From assembly GCF_000775915.1 (NCBI RefSeq), contig NZ_BBLT01000002.1, forward strand, positions 1 through 64,000: 64,000 nt of DNA, written 5' to 3'. The notes beneath the pieces are model-generated. The model was not told the origin of the DNA. It was given only the letters and a program-made list of their open reading frames with translations, and ran no database searches. Shown piece after piece: positions 24,459 to 35,025 of this stretch (its first letter is position 1; each line of letters begins with the position of its first letter). The stretch comes from Sporocytophaga myxococcoides (GTDB lineage Bacteria > Bacteroidota > Bacteroidia > Cytophagales > Cytophagaceae). A program made the position numbers and the translations under genes.

Positions 24459-26795
24459 TCACCTTTCTATTACTTCAAACTTTACCCGTTTGCTTTCTCC
24501 TGATTCATCTGTAACAGTTAGATAATGTTCTCCAGGATCCGGATTCACAGCGAGTTGATGAAAGTCTTTAGTTGATCCTACATAAGAACTATCTATATAC
24601 CAAAACACTTGTTTACCAGGGTTTCTATGAGCTACTTCAAAAACAGTCTTTCCTTTCCTTTCGTCTATCTCAACAGGAATAAAGATTTTACTTCCATTAG
24701 AAGGATATAAGATTTCAAACGAACGGTTTGAGATATAGGCCATGCAGTCTTCCCTGTACGGTGGTAAGGTTTTGTATGAAGCATTCTTGTTTTTAAAATA
24801 GTATTCCATTGCTGGTGGAAGCACAAACAGAGGCTTGGTGCGCATATTTCTGACAGATTCACATTCACCGCTTACCCTGTATTGTCCTGTTGCATCCAGA
24901 TGGACAAGCTTATGATATGGGCATAAGCCGGAAAGATGAGCAGCCTTTTGTGTCCATTGAGTGACACTTTCTTCACAATTTTCACCTGCTTTAAATCCAC
25001 TTTTTGTGCATACTTCAGTCTGAACCATTTCATTAAATGGCTGTAGAAACCAATGTTGCGATTTAAGATGTTTAAAGATGTCAAATAAAATAGGTGCAGC
25101 TGAGCCAATACCTGTGAGGTCAGGTCTGCCTTCTCCGTCTGCATTGCCAGCCCATACGGCAACGACATATTGAGGAGTACAGCCAATGGCCCATGCATCT
25201 CTGTTACCATAACTTGTACCTGTTTTCCATGCTATTTTATATGCGGAACTAAAGTCTCTCCAGGAGGCATCCTCCTCTGGCCTGGAAACTTCGTTCATAG
25301 CTTCGAATGTCAACCAGATAGATCCAGCATCAAGAACTGTACAATAGCCTTGTTTTTCTTTTTCAGAGATAAAAGAGGGTTTCTCTGTTTTTAATCTGAA
25401 TTTATGAGTGAGATGATAATCATTTAATGAGGAGGCCATGTTTCTATAAATACCTGCAAGATCCCATAGAGTTCCTTCAGCACCTCCCAATATCAAAGAT
25501 AACCCATAGTGAGTGTATGGTCTATTAAGTGTGGTCATACCAAGTTTCTTCAGGTTATGATGAAATTTTTCAACTCCATATTCCTGAAGGACTCTTACTG
25601 CTGGCACATTAAGTGATCTGGCTATTGATTGCTTGAATGCTACTGCCCCATCATAGGTCAGAAAATAGTTTTTAGGAGCATAGCCGCCAATAATTGTTGG
25701 AACATCAGCAACAAGAGATGTATTCAATAATTTTCCTTCTGTAAGAAGCATTCCGAACAATAAAGGTTTTAGTATACTGCCGGTACTTCTCTTTGCCTGA
25801 ATAATGTCAACACTGTAACCATGATCATCAGTTTTGTCATTCAGGATATTGCCACCATAGGTGAGAACCTTACCAGTCTTAACATCTAGGATCAGAGCTG
25901 CGGCATTATATACTCCATTTGCAGAAAGCCTTTCCTGATGATAATCTAATATTTTATTTACAGTTTTTTGGAGATGAATATTTATAGTGCTGCTTATACG
26001 TTTGCCTTTCATTCCTTTTTTCTCAGAATAGGCCAGCAAATGTGGGGCAACAACTGGTAATGCATAGGGTTTACCTGGCAATGGCTCTTTTAACGCCAGT
26101 TCATACGATATCTGGTCGATGTGGCCTTTATCATGTAAACCTTTGAGAAGTCTGTTTCTCTTCTTTAAAAATATCAATTCATTTTTGCCAGGAAAGATAA
26201 GTGCCGGACTATTTGGTAAAACAGCAAGTGCAGCAGCTTCAGCCCAGGAAAGTTGACAGGAGGGTGCATTGAAATATCTCCATGACGCGGCTTCCAAACC
26301 AACAACATTGCCACCGAAAGGAGCATTCGATGCATAAAATGTTAGTATTTCTTTTTTTGATAAAGTTAATTCAAGCCTCAACGCCTGAGATATTTCTATA
26401 AGTTTTTCAAGAAATGATCTTTTCTTGTTTTTTCGGCTCAATCTTATTACTTGCATAGTAAGGGTACTACCTCCTCTTACTATTTTTCTGCTTTTTATAT
26501 TCTGCCAGGCAGAATTGCATATAGATAAAAAATCTACACCAAAATGGTTATTAAAGTTTTTGTCTTCAAAAGTTAAGATGGATATGGCAAATTTTTTTGG
26601 AACTGAATCACTGCTCGGAAACCTCCATTGACCGTCTGAAGCAATTTTAGCGGCAAGCAGTTCTCCTTTTTTGTCCTCAAGAATTGTAGACGTCGGGTCT
26701 CTGAATAATTTTGAAGGAAGAGAAAACCAGAATAATAGAAAAAAAATAAGGAGAAGCATAAGTATACCTAGATATATTCTGCTTCTCCTTTTCAT
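24459..26795 (-). CDS. pbpC: Penicillin-binding protein 1C
   Basis: The 778-residue bifunctional peptidoglycan synthase has an N-terminal membrane anchor (residues 7-28). The GT51 glycosyltransferase domain carries FEDKNFNNHFGVD and RGGSTLTMQV. The transpeptidase domain has its active Ser in STGSILKP, then SLN in IARSLNVPAV and KTGTSYGNRDAW. The C-terminal BiPBP_C domain, specific to PBP1C, ends the protein. It is paired with the alpha-2-macroglobulin gene just upstream (14-base gap). This pairing, known from E. coli and many other bacteria, is thought to guard or repair the envelope after protease attack. Confidence 0.93.
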   Translation of the reverse strand: MKRRSRIYLGILMLLLIFFLLFWFSLPSKLFRDPTSTILEDKKGELLAAKIASDGQWRFPSSDSVPKKFAISILTFEDKNFNNHFGVDFLSICNSAWQNIKSRKIVRGGSTLTMQVIRLSRKNKKRSFLEKLIEISQALRLELTLSKKEILTFYASNAPFGGNVVGLEAASWRYFNAPSCQLSWAEAAALAVLPNSPALIFPGKNELIFLKKRNRLLKGLHDKGHIDQISYELALKEPLPGKPYALPVVAPHLLAYSEKKGMKGKRISSTINIHLQKTVNKILDYHQERLSANGVYNAAALILDVKTGKVLTYGGNILNDKTDDHGYSVDIIQAKRSTGSILKPLLFGMLLTEGKLLNTSLVADVPTIIGGYAPKNYFLTYDGAVAFKQSIARSLNVPAVRVLQEYGVEKFHHNLKKLGMTTLNRPYTHYGLSLILGGAEGTLWDLAGIYRNMASSLNDYHLTHKFRLKTEKPSFISEKEKQGYCTVLDAGSIWLTFEAMNEVSRPEEDASWRDFSSAYKIAWKTGTSYGNRDAWAIGCTPQYVVAVWAGNADGEGRPDLTGIGSAAPILFDIFKHLKSQHWFLQPFNEMVQTEVCTKSGFKAGENCEESVTQWTQKAAHLSGLCPYHKLVHLDATGQYRVSGECESVRNMRTKPLFVLPPAMEYYFKNKNASYKTLPPYREDCMAYISNRSFEILYPSNGSKIFIPVEIDERKGKTVFEVAHRNPGKQVFWYIDSSYVGSTKDFHQLAVNPDPGEHYLTVTDESGESKRVKFEVIER

Positions 26796-26809
26796 GAGTT
26801 TTATAGTAA

Positions 26810-29800
26810 TTATTTAAGAGAAATTTCTCCAGCTTTAAACACTTCTACCCATTTGCCTGGCACAGTCGCATTGATAGAACCATCATACATTGCTTCTGCA
26901 TATGTTGCAGGAAGATAGAATTTGCCAAGATATGCAGCATTCAGCATTACCCGGAATGTTTTCTTTTCATTTGCTTTTATATCAAAGAAGGTGTAGACTC
27001 TGTCGTCCCTGAAATCTCTGTAAGTTGGAGCATCAGCCAATGGAAGCCCCTTAGAGGTTGTTTCCTCTTCCTCTTCATTTTCCGGATCTTCATCTTCATA
27101 GTAATAATATCTTCTTTTCTTCTTTTCTGCTTTGGTCTTTTCTGTAAAGTTATCCAATCGGGAGTTATTAATCTCCCATCCTGAAGCGAATATTTGTTTT
27201 AAGGCCATTTGCTTATAATCTCCTCTGAGGCCAGGATTTGCAATAGAAACTTCAGCAATGAAGTCAGTTCCCTGCTCAAGTTTATAAACATCTATCTCAA
27301 CTCCGTCTTTTGATAAATAGCGTACTGAAATTTCAAGATTGTTCTCAGCAGCTTCTTCCATTCCGGGCTTTGGTGTACCTGTTAATAATACTCTTGCATA
27401 TGCCACACCATTGCTGGTGTTTTTAACCTGTAAGCTGAATGGGTTTACATTTGGTTTAAGATCAACTTCAGAAATTTTCATATCTGACATTGCATTAATC
27501 TGTTTGCCATTATTAACGGAATATGCAAAACTCACTTTTGTGCCGGGAGTGGAAACATTTGCAAACTTTGTAATGGCCATCAGACAATAAGACGATTCTT
27601 GTGTGCTTAACCATTTTTCTGAAGATAGTGCAGCTGAAATTTCTTTTGCAAGCGGAGCGGCCTGTGTTTTCATATTCAAGATGCTTAATACTTCCAGAAT
27701 CATCGCTTTATCTCTTAATGTTGAGCCATATGTATTGTCCATCTCTCTGTAATCTTTTATAGTGAGAGAAGCAGTACTTACCAGGTTTTTGGCAACCTCT
27801 GTTTGTCCAGCCAAATGGTATGCTGCAGCAAGTCTCCATTTTGCAGGAGAAGAAAGACTTTTCGATTCTCTGAGTCTGTTCATAGCTCCAATTTCCGGAT
27901 CACCTGCAAGTGCAAGAGTATACAATCTGTATGCCTGTGTCAGGTCATCATTATATGCTCCATAGTTCCAGTTGCGTGCTTCTTTCTTCTGGCTCTTCTT
28001 CCAATTGTTAAGGAAACCTTGAGGAAGTGCGTATCCTTTTTTCTCGGCTTCAACTATAAAATGTCCTGCATAATTAGTAGCCCAAGGATCATAATAATTC
28101 TGCCCAGGCCAATAGGTCATTCCTCCATCAGGTAGTTGAAACAGCTTTAGACGCTGTATACCTGCTTTAACATTTTTCTCAACCATTTTTTTCAACTCCT
28201 CTGTTGGTTGCATCAATTCCAGCACATAAAGTTGAGGGAATACTGAAGATGTTGTTTGTTCTAAGCATCCATAAGGATAATGAACCAGATGCCTTAAACG
28301 TTTGCCCAGGTTTATCGGAGGTATTACTGAGATCTCAAGTGTTGCTTTGTTTGTCCCTGCTAATCCAAATGGAGTGAAGTCTGAATTCCATGAGGCATTT
28401 GAGGAAAGAACATTTTCATAAACCTTAGTAATTTCAGTATTGCCATTTCGAATGTCTATGTCAACGTTATATTCAGCTCTTTCATTTCCACTAGTCGCAG
28501 TAACTGAAACAGATCCTTTTCCTGCTGCCGGTTTGGCTTTTAGATAAAAATTCACGACCTCGTCTCCAGGTTGATTAAATGTTATGCTTTTTGAGCTCTC
28601 AGCAACTGGTTCAAACATATTATTTGCTTTAATCGTAACATTGACATTTTTTACGTTTTTTGTCATAGCAAATATATTTACAGGTAATGCGACAGATTCT
28701 TCAGGTCCTAGGACTCTTGGAAGTGTGGCTAATACCATTAATGGTTTTCTTACAGGGACGGCCTTTTCTGCTTTACCATAAGCTCCATCAGGATTTCCCG
28801 CTACCACCATGGCTTTTACTGATCCTACATATTGTGGCATCTTTAAAGTATGTGTTGCCGAGCCACCAGGTGCAAGGCTGAATGGTCCTATAAACTTCAC
28901 AACAGGTTTAAATCTGTTGGTTTTGTTTCCTTCGCTGCCTTTAAGTTCACCGTCACCACCGATACTTAATATCTTGTCTATTCTTTCTCCATAAGCACCT
29001 ATGACATAGTCATACATATCCCAGGTATTTACCCCCAAAGCTTCTTTAGCGTAGAAGTGATCATGAGGGTTGGGTGCTTTAAAGCGGGTAAGGTCCAACA
29101 AGCCTTCATCAACAACAGCTAAAGTATATATCATAGGCTTACCGTTTTGCTCTTTGATGGAAACAGTGAAGTCTTCTTCCGGTCTGAGCTCTTCTTTCAT
29201 AGTGATGACGGGAGACAGTATCGTTTGCGGATTTTCAACAGTTAATGGAATGATTCCATATAAACGAATAGGAAGATCATTAAGCGTTTGTGCATGTGGT
29301 TGAATTAAAGTGACATTGACAAAGATATTTGGAGTCATTGCTTCGGTAACTTTGAATTCAAAGTTGTTGTTCCCTTTCTTGGTCTCCAGCCATTGGGTCT
29401 GTAGTACTTTAGCTCCCGATTCAATACTTACCAGGGCTCTGCCTTCACTGCTTCCGGGAATTGAAAGTCGGACAGTTTCGCCTACATTATATTTTGCCTT
29501 ATCTGCTGAGAAGGAAAGTAAAGCAGCTCCACCTTGATTTCTTTCTCTAGAGTTTCCAGCCCATCCAGGCCAGTCAATAAATACAATCTTTCCGGTGCTA
29601 TGACCACTTTTCGTATCCTTGGCGCGTATATAAAAGCGGCCCCATTCCGGGTAGTTTACTCTGAATTGCCATCTTGCCTTTCCATTTGTTGTAACTACAT
29701 TCTCTCTTATTAGGGCCTGTTTGTAGTTGTTATCCAGGTATGCAGAAAGATTCTCTTCACCTTTTTCCCACCAGTATCTCCATTCTATTTTATAAAGTTC

Positions 29801-32518
29801 CATCTGAATGTTTCTTCCTGAAACAAGATTTCCATTAGGGTCAAGGCTGACGATATCAATTGTATGAGAAGTATCAGTAAGGAGCATATTTCTCGACTTA
29901 TCGCCCTCAGGAACTCTTATACCTGTGAAGGATGTAAATGGATAATAAGGCATTGAAAACCTGTCAATACTTGAAGCTCCTCCTTCTTCCATTACTCTTA
30001 CCTTGAAGTTGGCTGTCATCATTCCCGGTGCATTATCACCGGCATCTAGATGCACATTGACAGATGCGTTACCGTTCTGGTCAATTTTTCCTTTAAAGAC
30101 TTCTATAGGTTCTCCTTCGTATTTTTTTCCAGGATCATCAAAAATGAAATCAGAATATTTATTAAACTTAGTTTCTCCTTTTGCAAGTTGAACAGTCACA
30201 TCAGTCTCAAGATTCCTGGCAACAGCACCATGCAGCCATTTTACATTTAGATCCCCTTTCATGGATGATCCTCCTGCTGTGATTTTATCTTTGCCAAAAT
30301 CAAGATTTATTTTAAGCCTGTTTGGCATTACAGTTTCTATTTTTAGCGGATAGTTGAAGGTGGCACCCCCAACTTTAACAATTGCTGTCCAGTTACCTGT
30401 AGGGTCTTCAGGGGAAGTTGTTGTGCTAAAATTATAAAAGCCTTCCACTGAATTAGAGGATACAAGTTTTTTTACTACTTGTCCCGATGGATTGGCTAAT
30501 TCAAAATTTACCGGCAGATTTTTAGGAAGGTTATGAAGCTTGTCTTCGAGAATAAAAGTTAGAAACAGAGAGTCTCCCGGTCTCCATACACCCCTTTCTC
30601 CATATAAAAATCCTTTAATGCCTTTCTGAACTTTAGCTCCGGAAATGTCAAAGTTGCTGACAGCTAATGCAGATTGATCATCCATCTTAAGATATCCTAT
30701 CTGTTCTTCTTTTTTAACTTTAACCAGGAAAGGTTTCTTTTTGAGGTCAATAGTTAAAATACCTTCTCCGTTTGTCTTATCCTGAGAAATAAGTTGCTGT
30801 TGATAGTCATACACTTCTACTGTAGCGCCATCAACAGGCTTGGTTGTTTTAAGGTCGGTAACTACAAACACTAGGTTTCCGGAAGAGCCGGCCTTCGCAA
30901 TTATGCCAAGATCTGATGCGAAAATGTTTCTTGTTACAGATCTGTATTCGCCATAGTATGAATTGTGGCAGGGATTATCTCTTTGAGAATAATCGTACTC
31001 CTCATCGTAGTAGTAGTATTCCTCACTGTAGTCCCAATAGCTTGATTCGTTTTCTTCAATGATATCATCATCATTGACTTCAAGAGTGGTCTGACCTGTA
31101 GCTTCAGATACTGCTTGTTCAGAAGCATCACAGCTATAAAAAATATCTTTTTTGTCAAAGCCGATTTTTATTTGATAGATGGCCCCTGGTTCTGTTTTTA
31201 TTAAGCTTGAAATATCAAGAGCGTATCTTTTCCACTTGCCATAATCATTGGGATTTGTATTATTTAATGAAATGTTCTTTTTTAAAACTACCTTTCCAAC
31301 TCTTTTAATCTCACTGTTTCCATCGTATCTGTTTACTTGAAAGAACTGCGTAACATTATTTTCGAATATCTTGATGATTTTTACATTAACGGATTTCAAG
31401 CTTACTGCTTCAAAAGGGAATATTAAGCCATCAGTGCTTGGAAGAATGACTCCTTTGCCGGTTAGTTTAACAGAAGGTTTTATTTCCTCAAAGTTAATAT
31501 CAAGGTTTTGTGTTTTTCCTAACGCTTTACCTTTGATATTTTTAATGCCTTGATTTACAGTAATGGTTTTATTGCCGATTTGTCTTACCGGAGGGTATAG
31601 CTTTAATACATTTTCATCTTTTACTATATTGAAATCAGGAACATCTGATATTTGTATGAGACCTTGAAGGTCCTGGTTTTGATCAAGAGGGTCAGAGAAT
31701 TGAATTTCCGCATATTGTTCTTCGCCTTGTACTGCTCTTGCAGATGTAATGGAAAATTCCCCTATTGCAGGAATCTCAATAGTTTCAGTGCCTTTAGTTT
31801 CTGATTGAATAGGGGCGCCGTTCCATGTTAAAACAACAGTTCCTGCCACTTCTTTTCTTTGGATCTTTTCAACCTGGAATCTATGGGTTTTTCTGTCGTT
31901 TTCGTGTGTCCAGCTAATGGAGAGTGCTTTACCATCCTGGCTTGCAGTTAATACTTTTTCTAGTGTCGCATTGTCTGTTACATCAGCAGTACTGAGTATT
32001 CCAAGCAATTTCTGAGAGGCAAGGTTTGTAACATCATAAGTCCTTAGCCCTTCTACATAGACATCAAAGGTCTGAGGGATGGTCTGAAATGCGAATTCAA
32101 AAGTCTGAAGGTCTTCAGGCATTTGTATGACTTCACCTATTTCAAATTTAGCCTCAAAAGATTGACCAGGATTAAGAGGTTCTTCCGGAACAAATTCAAT
32201 AGTACTTTTATCTATCCATTTTGTAGTACCCTTAATTGATGGAGAGAATCTGAATAAGTCACTCTGAAGAGGAGTATTAATCTCTTCTTGTTTTACAATT
32301 TCAGATATAAATGAAACCCGAATAGGGGATTCCCTGGAAATAATTCCGCCAGTGAAAGAACTGACATAGGCTTTAAATGCCGGATTGAATTTGTATTCGC
32401 CTTTAGCTTTGTTTTTTGAAGCATACCAGTAGACGCCTCCGCCTATTGCTGCTATAGCTAATACTGAGGACAAGATAACTTTTATCTTACTGCCTGATAG
32501 TAATGTTTTTAAAGACAT
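26810..32518 (-). CDS. Bacterial alpha-2-macroglobulin with thioester motif
   Basis: This very large 1902-residue protein has an N-terminal hydrophobic anchor (residues 13-32) and successive macroglobulin (MG) domains. A bait-region area and the thioester signature GCLEQ (Cys1418 to Gln1421) in YPYGCLEQTTSS follow, then an alpha/alpha toroid and a C-terminal domain. Such proteins trap proteases covalently in the periplasm. The length is slightly above the usual 1650-1800 residues. Two Tyr/acid-rich insertions, around residues 485-515 and 1796-1820, are unusual. It is translated just ahead of pbpC on the same strand. Confidence 0.92.
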   Translation of the reverse strand: MSLKTLLSGSKIKVILSSVLAIAAIGGGVYWYASKNKAKGEYKFNPAFKAYVSSFTGGIISRESPIRVSFISEIVKQEEINTPLQSDLFRFSPSIKGTTKWIDKSTIEFVPEEPLNPGQSFEAKFEIGEVIQMPEDLQTFEFAFQTIPQTFDVYVEGLRTYDVTNLASQKLLGILSTADVTDNATLEKVLTASQDGKALSISWTHENDRKTHRFQVEKIQRKEVAGTVVLTWNGAPIQSETKGTETIEIPAIGEFSITSARAVQGEEQYAEIQFSDPLDQNQDLQGLIQISDVPDFNIVKDENVLKLYPPVRQIGNKTITVNQGIKNIKGKALGKTQNLDINFEEIKPSVKLTGKGVILPSTDGLIFPFEAVSLKSVNVKIIKIFENNVTQFFQVNRYDGNSEIKRVGKVVLKKNISLNNTNPNDYGKWKRYALDISSLIKTEPGAIYQIKIGFDKKDIFYSCDASEQAVSEATGQTTLEVNDDDIIEENESSYWDYSEEYYYYDEEYDYSQRDNPCHNSYYGEYRSVTRNIFASDLGIIAKAGSSGNLVFVVTDLKTTKPVDGATVEVYDYQQQLISQDKTNGEGILTIDLKKKPFLVKVKKEEQIGYLKMDDQSALAVSNFDISGAKVQKGIKGFLYGERGVWRPGDSLFLTFILEDKLHNLPKNLPVNFELANPSGQVVKKLVSSNSVEGFYNFSTTTSPEDPTGNWTAIVKVGGATFNYPLKIETVMPNRLKINLDFGKDKITAGGSSMKGDLNVKWLHGAVARNLETDVTVQLAKGETKFNKYSDFIFDDPGKKYEGEPIEVFKGKIDQNGNASVNVHLDAGDNAPGMMTANFKVRVMEEGGASSIDRFSMPYYPFTSFTGIRVPEGDKSRNMLLTDTSHTIDIVSLDPNGNLVSGRNIQMELYKIEWRYWWEKGEENLSAYLDNNYKQALIRENVVTTNGKARWQFRVNYPEWGRFYIRAKDTKSGHSTGKIVFIDWPGWAGNSRERNQGGAALLSFSADKAKYNVGETVRLSIPGSSEGRALVSIESGAKVLQTQWLETKKGNNNFEFKVTEAMTPNIFVNVTLIQPHAQTLNDLPIRLYGIIPLTVENPQTILSPVITMKEELRPEEDFTVSIKEQNGKPMIYTLAVVDEGLLDLTRFKAPNPHDHFYAKEALGVNTWDMYDYVIGAYGERIDKILSIGGDGELKGSEGNKTNRFKPVVKFIGPFSLAPGGSATHTLKMPQYVGSVKAMVVAGNPDGAYGKAEKAVPVRKPLMVLATLPRVLGPEESVALPVNIFAMTKNVKNVNVTIKANNMFEPVAESSKSITFNQPGDEVVNFYLKAKPAAGKGSVSVTATSGNERAEYNVDIDIRNGNTEITKVYENVLSSNASWNSDFTPFGLAGTNKATLEISVIPPINLGKRLRHLVHYPYGCLEQTTSSVFPQLYVLELMQPTEELKKMVEKNVKAGIQRLKLFQLPDGGMTYWPGQNYYDPWATNYAGHFIVEAEKKGYALPQGFLNNWKKSQKKEARNWNYGAYNDDLTQAYRLYTLALAGDPEIGAMNRLRESKSLSSPAKWRLAAAYHLAGQTEVAKNLVSTASLTIKDYREMDNTYGSTLRDKAMILEVLSILNMKTQAAPLAKEISAALSSEKWLSTQESSYCLMAITKFANVSTPGTKVSFAYSVNNGKQINAMSDMKISEVDLKPNVNPFSLQVKNTSNGVAYARVLLTGTPKPGMEEAAENNLEISVRYLSKDGVEIDVYKLEQGTDFIAEVSIANPGLRGDYKQMALKQIFASGWEINNSRLDNFTEKTKAEKKKRRYYYYEDEDPENEEEEETTSKGLPLADAPTYRDFRDDRVYTFFDIKANEKKTFRVMLNAAYLGKFYLPATYAEAMYDGSINATVPGKWVEVFKAGEISLK

Positions 32519-32640
32519 AAAAAAGTTAAATAATAGCTTTCTAAAAGTTTTATTATTGTTGTTGGTTTTAAATTTATATAGGTTAAAATCATACCTAAGT
32601 TAACGGAAAAGCTTCTTTAAAAGTGGAAAATAGCTAAAAA

Positions 32641-32676
32641 AAATTGCCGTCTTTTTCTAAGAAAAGACGGCAATTT
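32641..32676. terminator. Strong bidirectional terminator
   Basis: The arms AAATTGCCGTCTTTT and AAAAGACGGCAATTT form a perfect 15-bp stem with a six-base loop. It follows the outer-membrane protein gene on the minus strand and separates it from the macroglobulin transcript. Confidence 0.92.
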
Positions 32677-32697
32677 ATAAATCCGTTATGTAAGAAA

Positions 32698-33351
32698 TTA
32701 TTTACCGAAGCTGAATCTTCCACCGATACCTCCCTGACCTGTCACATATGGATAGCGCAAGAAAGCAATAAATACGTTTGCATCTGCAAAGAAAGTTATT
32801 GGAGCCTGTTTTAATGCATATTCGACTCCACCAACTACATCTGGGCCAATATCAATCGTGTGAACTCTGTCTTCAGCATAGTAGTAGTTTCCAAAGTTGT
32901 CATAATACTGACGCACAGGGACTACGAAAGTATTATATCTCACCTGTCCTCCAAACCCTATATGCCATGTAAATCCATCGATGTCCCCTATTGGGAATCT
33001 CCATAGATAATGTACCTGCAGAGCCATACCAAAATAGTTATAACCGTAACGGCCAGTATAATATCCGTGACCTCTATAGTCGTAATCGTATTTTCTGTCA
33101 TAATATCTGTCTGCATAATGCGAACCACCCCAAACAGGGAATCCGAATACAAACTCCAGAGCTTTATTATCCATGTACTGTTTTAAAGTGACACCGGTTG
33201 GGTCTCCAAGTTTTAAACCAAGTGTAAGGTCATTTCTTGAAAATGCCTGATTCCCTTTAGAAGAACTTTTCTTCTTTTGTGAATATCCTGAAAATGAAAT
33301 GCCAAGCATCAGGATAAATACAACTAATGTTCTGGTAATTGATTTATTCAT
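32698..33351 (-). CDS. Predicted outer-membrane beta-barrel protein
   Basis: The 217-residue protein has a signal peptide (about residues 1-24, ending GYSQ). A Lys/Ser-rich linker and alternating beta strands rich in Tyr and Gly follow, such as LTLGLKLGDPTGVTLKQYM and GFGGQVRYNTFV. The strand pattern and a C-terminus in GGRFSFGK fit a small barrel. A Tyr/Asp/Arg-rich loop (about residues 83-108) is likely surface exposed. No function is known. It starts one base from the stop of the M1 peptidase gene and is probably co-transcribed with it. Confidence 0.65.
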   Translation of the reverse strand: MNKSITRTLVVFILMLGISFSGYSQKKKSSSKGNQAFSRNDLTLGLKLGDPTGVTLKQYMDNKALEFVFGFPVWGGSHYADRYYDRKYDYDYRGHGYYTGRYGYNYFGMALQVHYLWRFPIGDIDGFTWHIGFGGQVRYNTFVVPVRQYYDNFGNYYYAEDRVHTIDIGPDVVGGVEYALKQAPITFFADANVFIAFLRYPYVTGQGGIGGRFSFGK

Positions 33352-33352
33352 G

Positions 33353-34984
33353 TTAGTTTAATTTTTCTACGCTAATATAATATAAGTCTGTGGGGATTTT
33401 AAAATCTTCTATACTGTTTTCTTCAATTTCAACTTTTTTGACTATGTTTTCTGCTATAATTTTTATAGTGTTTCCATTTTTGCTCTTTATTTTTATGGGA
33501 AGGGCAAAGTCTTTTTCTGAAGCATTCAGCTTGTAAATAAGGTAATATTTGCCTTTTTTCCTTTCAATTTTGTATTTTAAAACAGGTATAGCGGTATGTA
33601 AAAGATACTGATTAAAGAATGGTCGTAAGTTAATCATTCCTTTTTGAGAAATAAAATTAATGAGTTCATCAGAACAGATCTGTTTTTGTGAAAATTGATC
33701 CTGTATTTCCTTTAGGATAGAAAACCAAAGACTGTCATTGTCAATTACAGATCGTAATGTATGAAGCATCCATGAGCCTTTATAGTACATATCCGAATCT
33801 TTCCAATAGTGGTAATTAACATTTGATGGACCTTTTATTGGCTCACTATTTTTAATATAATTTCGTTGTCGTAACAGGTATTTTACAGATGTGTTAAAGT
33901 CAAATATACACTCGACAAATAATGCTTCTGCATAAGTCGTAAAGGATTCCTGAATCCAGAGGTCTCCATGATCACACGCAGTGACGTTGTTACCCCACCA
34001 TTCATGTGCACTTTCATGGATAACGATATAGTCGTATCCGAGCATGTTTTTCCTGAATTTATTCCCATAGGAAATAGCGCTTTGATGTTCCATCCCCAGA
34101 TAGGGTGTTTCAACTATTGCATAACCATCTTTAGGAAATGGGTATTTACCAAAATAATGTTCAAAGCATTTTAGCATGGGTTTTACCTGTTGGAAATAAT
34201 CCCATGACTTAGCTTCGTTGTATTGTAAAACGTAATACCTAAGATCCAATATACTGTTGTCTGGTCGTACATACTCATCTTTGACCTCTGCATAATTCCC
34301 AATATTTAGAGTCACATTATAATTATTTATGGGATAATGGACTTTCCAGATATATGTATTAAAATCCTTTCCGGAAACTTCCTTTTCCAGATTTCCATTA
34401 CTTATACATGTTAAGCCTTTCGGTACTGAAAACGCCATTTGAACACTGTCTGCTTCGTCTGAAGGATGATCCTTACAAGGCCACCAAAGACTTGCTCCGT
34501 CCCCTTCACAGGCCACACCTATCCAGGGTTTACCCTGAGCATCTTTTGTCCATACAAAGCCTCCTTCCCAGGGTGGATTACTTGCTTCAGCAGGACTTCC
34601 GGAATAATAAATGGTTATGGAATCTGATGAATTATTTGGTAGTGCTTTTTTAAAATTGATAAAAACAGCATTGCTGTCTCGTTCAAAGTGAAGATGCCCC
34701 TTTTGATGTAATATGCTGTCAATAGTAAGTCTTGAAGACAGATCTATTTGTATTTTGGCAGTGGGTTCTATTATTTTAAAGTAAATTGAATTACTGCCAT
34801 TGATATATTTTTTATCGGGATCAATATTAAGCTTTAAGTTATAAAAGTGAACATCATAACATGTTCTTTCCCGAGAAAGGCTTCCGCGCAGTGTATCGTA
34901 TTTTGTAAAGGATTTGATCTGAGATAGTCCGCAATGAAATGTAAACAGCAGTAAAAGAGTTATAGAAAAAAATCTTAAATACAT
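33353..34984 (-). CDS. Secreted M1-family metallopeptidase, short form
   Basis: The 543-residue protein has a signal peptide (about residues 1-21). The gluzincin site is intact: HESAHEWWGNN near residue 323, with the downstream third ligand Glu in DLWIQESF. The exopeptidase motif GxMEN reads GMEHQ here. It lacks the C-terminal HEAT-like domain of full-length aminopeptidase N, so it is the compact form common in Bacteroidota. It probably trims peptides in the periplasm or outside the cell. The downstream outer-membrane gene is adjacent on the same strand. Confidence 0.88.
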   Translation of the reverse strand: MYLRFFSITLLLLFTFHCGLSQIKSFTKYDTLRGSLSRERTCYDVHFYNLKLNIDPDKKYINGSNSIYFKIIEPTAKIQIDLSSRLTIDSILHQKGHLHFERDSNAVFINFKKALPNNSSDSITIYYSGSPAEASNPPWEGGFVWTKDAQGKPWIGVACEGDGASLWWPCKDHPSDEADSVQMAFSVPKGLTCISNGNLEKEVSGKDFNTYIWKVHYPINNYNVTLNIGNYAEVKDEYVRPDNSILDLRYYVLQYNEAKSWDYFQQVKPMLKCFEHYFGKYPFPKDGYAIVETPYLGMEHQSAISYGNKFRKNMLGYDYIVIHESAHEWWGNNVTACDHGDLWIQESFTTYAEALFVECIFDFNTSVKYLLRQRNYIKNSEPIKGPSNVNYHYWKDSDMYYKGSWMLHTLRSVIDNDSLWFSILKEIQDQFSQKQICSDELINFISQKGMINLRPFFNQYLLHTAIPVLKYKIERKKGKYYLIYKLNASEKDFALPIKIKSKNGNTIKIIAENIVKKVEIEENSIEDFKIPTDLYYISVEKLN

Positions 34985-35025
34985 TTTTCGGAAGAGTTAA
35001 TATGGTAAAATTGGAGATAATTTTA

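Noticed and set aside
30970-31075. Apparent simple-sequence repeat in the macroglobulin gene
   Set aside because: The DNA is not a strict microsatellite. It encodes a Tyr/Asp/Glu-rich stretch with varied codons, so it is treated as a protein feature.
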